From positions 26,428,556 through 26,492,555 of the forward strand of contig NC_067205.1 of NCBI RefSeq assembly GCF_026262505.1: DNA of 64,000 nucleotides, in the 5' to 3' direction. The translations under genes and the position numbers were made by a program. This document shows positions 59,000 through 64,000 of this stretch, in pieces (within the stretch, counting starts at the first letter, position 1; each line of letters starts with the position of its first letter). The stretch is from Trichomonas vaginalis G3. Lineage: Eukaryota; Parabasalia; Trichomonadida; Trichomonadidae. Below the pieces are notes generated by a model. It ran no database searches. It had not been told where the DNA came from and saw only the letters and a list, made by a program, of their open reading frames with translations.

Positions 59000-61525
59000 T
59001 CACTTCTTAACAAAGTAATATGTGCTTCTTACACCACCATAGCTCAAACGTTTCTTTTCAAACATCGATTGAAACTTATTTTGAGCCATTGGCTTTAGTC
59101 TCTTTTTCTTCAAATACGCCAAGAAATCTTCTTCACATCTTTTCACTTCATAGCCTTCTTTAAACTCCTCCTTGTTAAGTTCTATGAAATCCTTTATATC
59201 ATTCTTTGTTGCAATGGCTTCTTCACGAACGACATCGTGAACTATTTCATCATGTTTCATGTATGACCTCCTCACTGTTCTCATGAACTATTTCAACACT
59301 GTTCTCATGAATGACCTCCTACTGTCTTTCATAAGCGTTTCAAAGTCTCCTTTACTCATTACTTCAATCTCATGCTGTTCACAGTAGTACTTAAACTCAC
59401 TGTATATGTCTTTGTTGTATGTTATATTGCTTCCCATGTACTCCATGAATTTTTCAAGCACTTCCTCATAATTCACTGTTTCTTTCTTTCCACGACCTTC
59501 TAATATCATACTTGCTTCGTAAATATAACTTCTTGCAGAACCGTCTCGCTTTCTACTTCTCTTCACAAATTCTCTCATCTTGCCACCAAATACATTTGAA
59601 CTACATGCAAAGAATTCATTCTCCTTCGCAAATTCTTTATATCTTCTGTAGCACTCTGTACAATTCCATCCGGATACAAACTTTTCATAGAACTCCTCGT
59701 AAAACATTTGGTAAGGTGTTTTGTTCATTTCGATGAGTTCTTGTTTAGCCCTGGTGAATGGTATCTTCCTTACATCAAATTCACTTAAATCTTTCCTCAT
59801 GAAGTACGTCAGTAAGTTTGAATAAAACTCTTCATTAAAGCTTTCAATGAGATTTGAGAAATATTCGTAATTTCCTTTGTATCTGCTGCTTACGTCAATG
59901 ACAACAAATCTTCTGTCGTCTTTGTCAATCTTTACTGAGTTGAAGTTGTTAGATATCATGATGATATTACAAACATTCTCTATCTTTCTTACTGGCTGAC
60001 ACTTCTGATTTAAGTCCAACTGAGTCTCTGTTACTATTGACTTTAGTGCGTCGTGGTTCATGACCTTAGACGTATCGCATGAGCTTAGTTCATTGCATAC
60101 GATGAGCTTCATGTTCTCAATAGCAGCATTGAATCTACCAACCACATTCTCTATTGCCGTTATATTATTGTTGGCGTACTTGCTAATGAGCTCGCATAGA
60201 ACATTACTAAGTACATTCTTACCAGTTCCTTGCTTTCCTATTAACAAAAGTACTGTTCCAGTCTTTCCACAAGGATTTTGAACGATGTAGGCGAACCAGT
60301 TCAAAACATACTCATAAAGCTCTTCATCCTCATTACATATGACATCGTGAACATGTTTCAAATATCCTTCAATAACGTTTCATCTACTTCATTCAGTACC
60401 TCATACTCATATCCTCTGAAATAGCTGTAAATGTCATCTCTTTCGTCAAAGAATCTCATGCCTGACTTCATAAGATAGTTCTTGTTCTGACCCGCTTCAT
60501 AAATCATCAGTGCGTTCACATCCTTCTCCTCAATACGTCCTACATAAACACTCTTCATGAGCTTATTGAATTCCTTGCTATCTACTGACACAAGTGTTGT
60601 TGTGTCTCGTATTCCATCATAATCTTTCACTAGATATGTCATACGTGCTCCGTCAATAACGACAACACATCTTCTTAAGTCATTTATAACACTAGCTATG
60701 TCAATACCGTCCTCACTCATGTACTTATTTCTTCCTCAAGTCCTTTAGTGTGAAAGTGTCTCTAAGTTCTATTTCAAGCAATTCATTTACACATCCTTTG
60801 CAATACTTCTCTATAAAATATTTCTGTCGTTCTTTACTAAGTTTCTTAACAGCTCTGAAGAACCATGTGTTTTGACTCAAACATCCTTCACAACTTCTCT
60901 CATTCATTCCTAGTTCTTTCATGTCATTATCTTCAACCTCTATGGTCTCATTGACTAAGGTCAAAGGGTTCTTAGTCATTGCTGGTCTTATCTGAAACAA
61001 TGTTTGTGCAACAGGTTTAACTAGTTCAGCAACGTCCTTCCTTAATATGAATAGCTGTTTCCACTCATCTTTGCTAACAGTTCTTTCATAACCACTGACA
61101 GTAATGATTTCATTTGCTGACCTTAGACACTTATGTTCTATCATTTGTATTGCTTTTGTGTAAGGCTTTCGTGAGCATAGGTTGTATATGTCATTCCTGC
61201 AATGTTCATTCATGCCAATAGTACTAAATCCTTTCTTTGCTGTTGAGTGCATAATATCCATTAGTTCCTGTGTTCGTATTGCTGTCTCATAAAATACAAC
61301 AAGACCTTTGTCATCTATGACGTACTTACCGAAAACATTGCTTATATTCTTTAACCATGAAATAACATCCTCATTCATGCTGTCAAACATGAAGTAAGGT
61401 CTTACATACTCTTCACTTATAAGATACTCCACAAAGTACTTGTTAAGCTCTATGTCCTCGTGAGCGATTTCATTAGGTTTGATATTAGTTCCTTTTGTCA
61501 TTGCTGTCATGTACTTCACTCTCAT
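59000..61525 (-). pseudogene. SF3 helicase region (DUF5906/NrS-1-like) with upstream segments, appears broken
   Basis: Minus-strand coding of about 2.5 kb with about three breaks, starting near the ATG at 61525. The helicase core shows Walker A GKQGTGKN, a Walker B-like strand MKLIVCNEL, motif C NIIMISNN (conserved asparagine) and a DRRFVV arginine-finger segment, the order of superfamily 3 helicases of the D5/P4/NrS-1 type. Upstream segments include RPYFMFDSMNEDVISWLKN and a cysteine pair set (CEGCLSQN, CKGC) that could be a zinc site; a primase-polymerase domain is expected at this place in such proteins but is not securely visible. The family unwinds element DNA at origins. Its neighbours are an HNH gene and iteron arrays. 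Confidence 0.8.
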
Positions 61526-61625
61526 AGTTCCTTTCAATAGCGTAAAAATACTTCATTGTTTCATAACTGCTCTAAATTCTGTTCAAAATTCGTACAACAT
61601 AACTTTTTAACATTAGTGAAAGAAC

Positions 61626-62330
61626 ATGAGCGAAACAACAACATCTAACATTACAGAAGAAGTCAATGACAATGCCGATGAAAACATTACAGAAGGAGCT
61701 AGTGAAAATATTGACGAGTTCAGTGAGGAAGAAGATATTGAGGACGTCAATGAGAACGTTAGTGGGGAACAAACTCAATGGGAAACATTGAGAAATCATG
61801 AAGATTATGAGATTTGTACGACATATCCTTTTACTATTCGTCGAAAGAAAAACAAACATATTAAGAGTGAATGCTTAAATAATCATGGTTATATTGTGCT
61901 TAGTTTAAACAACAAAATGTACTTAAAGCATAGAATTATTGCAGAACAGTGGATTGAAAATCCAAACAATTTGAAAGAAATAGACCATATAAATCATGAT
62001 AGAACGGACAACAGAATCTCAAACCTTCGTTGGTGTTCTAGATCTGAAAATAATAGAAATAAAAGCAAGTATGGCGATATAGTTTATGAGTTCGTTGATG
62101 AAATATCTGACGAAGCTGTTGAAATAACAGATTATGGTAAGCATTCGTTTGAGTTCTACTACTATGTTGAGAATGAGGACGCATTCTATTATTATACAGG
62201 TCTTAACTATCGAAAACTTCATATAAACTTTACAAAAACAGGTGCTGCTTATGTTTGTATGATAGATACAGAAAACAAGAGTGTAATCTTATTCATAAAC
62301 AAATTCAAACGCTTGTACGGCTTCATGTAG
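61626..62330 (+). CDS. NUMOD4-HNH endonuclease, 234 aa
   Basis: An acidic N-terminus (about residues 1-50, rich in E, N and D) precedes a NUMOD4-like segment (WETLRNHEDYEICTTYPFTI, about 52-71). An HNH domain follows: YLKHRIIAEQWIENP (about 99-113) and EIDHINHDRTDNRISNLRWC (about 118-137), with the Asp-His pair at 120-121 and Asn129/Asn133 as expected for metal binding and catalysis. The tail (about 150-234) is acidic/aromatic and unrecognised. Such proteins are homing-type nucleases of viruses and phages. It is divergent from the helicase region with about 100 bp between. Frame looks whole. Confidence 0.88.
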   Translation: MSETTTSNITEEVNDNADENITEGASENIDEFSEEEDIEDVNENVSGEQTQWETLRNHEDYEICTTYPFTIRRKKNKHIKSECLNNHGYIVLSLNNKMYLKHRIIAEQWIENPNNLKEIDHINHDRTDNRISNLRWCSRSENNRNKSKYGDIVYEFVDEISDEAVEITDYGKHSFEFYYYVENEDAFYYYTGLNYRKLHINFTKTGAAYVCMIDTENKSVILFINKFKRLYGFM

Positions 62331-63071
62331 GACAAACATTATTTTTCAACACTAACGCCAACACTTAGGACAAACATTCATGACTAACATTACTGTATAA
62401 CATAAATGATTTATCAAGGTTTCATCGTAAATGATTTGTCAAGATTTCTTCATCGTAATGAACGTATATGCTTTGTCATGATTTCTTCCCTCGGTTTTCA
62501 GAGGGAAGCAATCATATGAGGAAATTCTTCTAAAAGTTCTTTTGAACGTAAATGTTTTGTCATGACTTCATCGTAAATGTTTTGTCATGACTTCATCGTA
62601 TATGCTTTGTCATGACTTCTTCGTAAATGTTTTGTCATGACTTCATCGTATATGCTTTGTCATGACTTCATCGTATATGCTTTGTCATGACTTCATCGTA
62701 TATGTTTTGTCATGATTTCATCGTAAATGTTTTGTCATGACTTCATCGTATATGTTTTGTCATGACTTCATCGTAAATGCTTTGTCAAACATAAACGTAT
62801 ATGTTTTGTCATGACTTCATCGTATATGTTTTGTCATGACTTCATCGTAAATGTTTTGTCATGACTTCTTCGTAAACTCTATGTCAAACATGAACGTATA
62901 TGTTTTGTCAAAACTTCTTCGTATATGTTTTGTCATGACTTCTTCGTATATGTTTTGTCAAAACTTCTTCGTATATGTTTTGTCATGACTTCTTCGTATA
63001 TGTTTTGTCATGATTTCATCGTTAATGCTTTGTCAAAACTTCATCGTATATGTTTTGTCATGACTTCATCG

Positions 63072-63526
63072 TAATGAGTGTAAATGACCCAACAATAATG
63101 TTTATGTTAGAATGTTAGATCTAACACCTTTTCTAACATGTTTTCTAACATGATTTCATCGTATATGCTTTGTCAAAACTTCATCGTATATGTTTTGTCA
63201 TGATTTCATCGTAAATGTTTTGTCATGATTTTATCGTATATGTTTTGTCATGACTTCATCGTATATGTTTTGTCATGACTTCATCGTATATGTTTTGTCA
63301 TGACTTCATCGTAAATGTTTTGTCAAAACTTCATCGTAATGAACGTATATGTTTTGTCATGACTTCATCGTTAATGCTTTGTCAAAACTTCATCGTATAT
63401 GTTTTGTCATGACTTCTTCGTATATGTTTTGTCATGACTTCATCGTAATGAGTGTAAATGACCCAAAAATAATGTTTATGTTAGAATGTTAGATCTAACA
63501 CCTTTTCTAACATGTTTTCTAACATG
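63072..63526. repeat. Duplicated 80-bp block with nested TGTTAGA palindromes
   Basis: Copies at about 63072-63152 and 63447-63526 carry the same order: GAGTGTAAATGACCCA, then AATAATGTTTATG, then the palindrome GTTAGATCTAAC, then two CTAACATG units. They differ at a few bases. Each sits at the end of an iteron block, so iterons plus this block form a higher-order repeat of about 375 bp. Confidence 0.8.
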
Positions 63527-63543
63527 TTTTGTGAAGAATATAA

Positions 63544-63759
63544 CAACCGCCGGAATTCAGACGGTTGCTTTTTATACAAAATTCACGCAGGAAAATTCTT
63601 GAGTTTTGGTTGAAAGAATACGGTGGAGCCAAAAGTGGCTCAACCTCAAAACAAACATTTTGTGAGCTTACTAAGGCATTTATGAATGAATTCAAAGGTA
63701 TTTGCATACATCCTGACCTCGTTCATTTTGTTGTTGAATTCAGCAAAAATAATGTTTAG
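63544..63759 (+). other. Possible gene remnant between iteron blocks
   Basis: An open stretch without ATG at its beginning reads as a protein-like helical segment (KILEFWLKEYGGAKSGS, then CELTKAFMNEFKGICIHPDL). It is unlike the surrounding repeats in composition. It may be a remnant, or a gene begun elsewhere. No family recognised. Confidence 0.3.
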
Positions 63760-64000
63760 GGTAGATGGTTTTTAGGTGTCACTACGTCACCATGTCACCA
63801 GGTTAATTAACTTCTCTTAAAATTACTGACAACATGACATTTAGACAACAGTCCAGGAAATAAACTTCTTCGTATATGTTTGTCATGACTTAATCGTAAA
63901 TGTTGTTTCATGATTTAATCGTAAATGTTTTGTCATGATTTCATCGTATATGTTTTGTCAAGGTTTCTTCGTATATGTTTTGTCATGATTTAATCGTATA

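Larger units (their letters stand above)
53376..64000. mobile_element. Second virus-like element: SF3 helicase, HNH endonuclease and iteron arrays (continues beyond window)
   Basis: The left edge is set where GC-richer sequence with short ACTTCACTAATG repeats (53529-53590) begins; the right edge is outside the window. Parts: a 142-aa orphan gene, a gene of the small family shared with the first element (now split by a Mutator-like insertion), 62-bp repeats, a helicase region with extra upstream segments on the minus strand, a NUMOD4-HNH gene, and about 37 units of a 25-bp repeat. No capsid gene, integrase or polymerase B is seen in this window. The shared small protein suggests kinship with Polintons or Polinton-like viruses. 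Several genes look broken, about four to five breaks including the insertion. The age appears fairly young. Confidence 0.7.
62395..64000. repeat. Arrays of a 25-bp iteron, about 37 units in three blocks
   Basis: The unit is of the type CATGACTTCATCGTAAATG plus TTTTGT, with variants TATATG for AAATG, GCTTTGT for GTTTTGT, and CAAAACTTC for CATGACTTC. Blocks lie at about 62395-63090, 63148-63452 and 63862 to the window edge. Strict 25-bp phasing is visible, for example at 62547 and 62572. There are no unique spacers. The arrays lie directly beyond the HNH gene in the replication-gene end of the element. Confidence 0.93.

Noticed and set aside
62395-63452. CRISPR-like look of the 25-bp array
   Set aside because: Units are directly contiguous without unique spacers, and the genome is eukaryotic.

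Overview
The window looks like nuclear DNA of a trichomonad, most likely Trichomonas vaginalis or a close relative. The evidence is the AT-rich, apparently intron-free compact genes, Inr-like TCAYTW start sites about 10-35 nt upstream of some ATGs, a Maverick/Polinton element, a Mutator-like element with very long terminal inverted repeats, and gene families typical of the group. No search was run, so the species is inferred.

Layout. (1) 1 to about 17.85 kb is the right-hand part of a Maverick/Polinton. It is densely packed on both strands and carries an integrase, an FtsK/HerA-like packaging ATPase, a DpnM/Dam-type adenine methyltransferase, a phage-collar-like fibre protein and many small orphan proteins. 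Most genes are open and about four look broken. The B-type polymerase, protease and a clear major capsid gene are not seen and may lie left of the window. (2) 17.87-30.6 kb is host DNA: an internally duplicated orphan gene divergent from an OSTC-like oligosaccharyltransferase subunit, a multi-pass membrane protein, a gene-poor AT-rich stretch of 4.6 kb, an amino-acid permease and two decayed surface-protein genes. (3) 30.66-42.8 kb is one uninterrupted gene for a 4,045-residue leucine-rich-repeat plus coiled-coil protein. (4) 42.88-45.87 kb is a large near-perfect palindrome carrying two copies of an alpha/beta hydrolase gene, one intact and one frameshifted. (5) 46.1-49.9 kb holds a decayed beta-helix surface gene, a tRNA-Trp, a Rab GTPase and a TLC-domain (ceramide synthase-like) protein.

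(6) 49.9-53.4 kb has no genes but an unusual run of hairpin-forming repeats: a hairpin cluster, a 47-bp tandem array, a 133-bp array with two long hairpins per unit, a diverged pair of about 240 bp, and a 400-bp inverted-repeat unit. (7) About 53.4 kb to the right edge is a second virus-like element with a different replication module: a DUF5906/NrS-1-like SF3 helicase region with unrecognised upstream segments, a NUMOD4-HNH endonuclease and long arrays of a 25-bp iteron. It shares a small protein family with the first element. A 3,880-bp Mutator-like element with terminal inverted repeats of about 817 bp and a perfect 9-bp target duplication has inserted into that small gene.

The host genes are unrelated housekeeping and surface functions and do not form a pathway. 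The elements are described as fossils. The most interesting parts are the second element (helicase, HNH and iterons), the hairpin-satellite zone, and the Maverick's methyltransferase and fibre gene.
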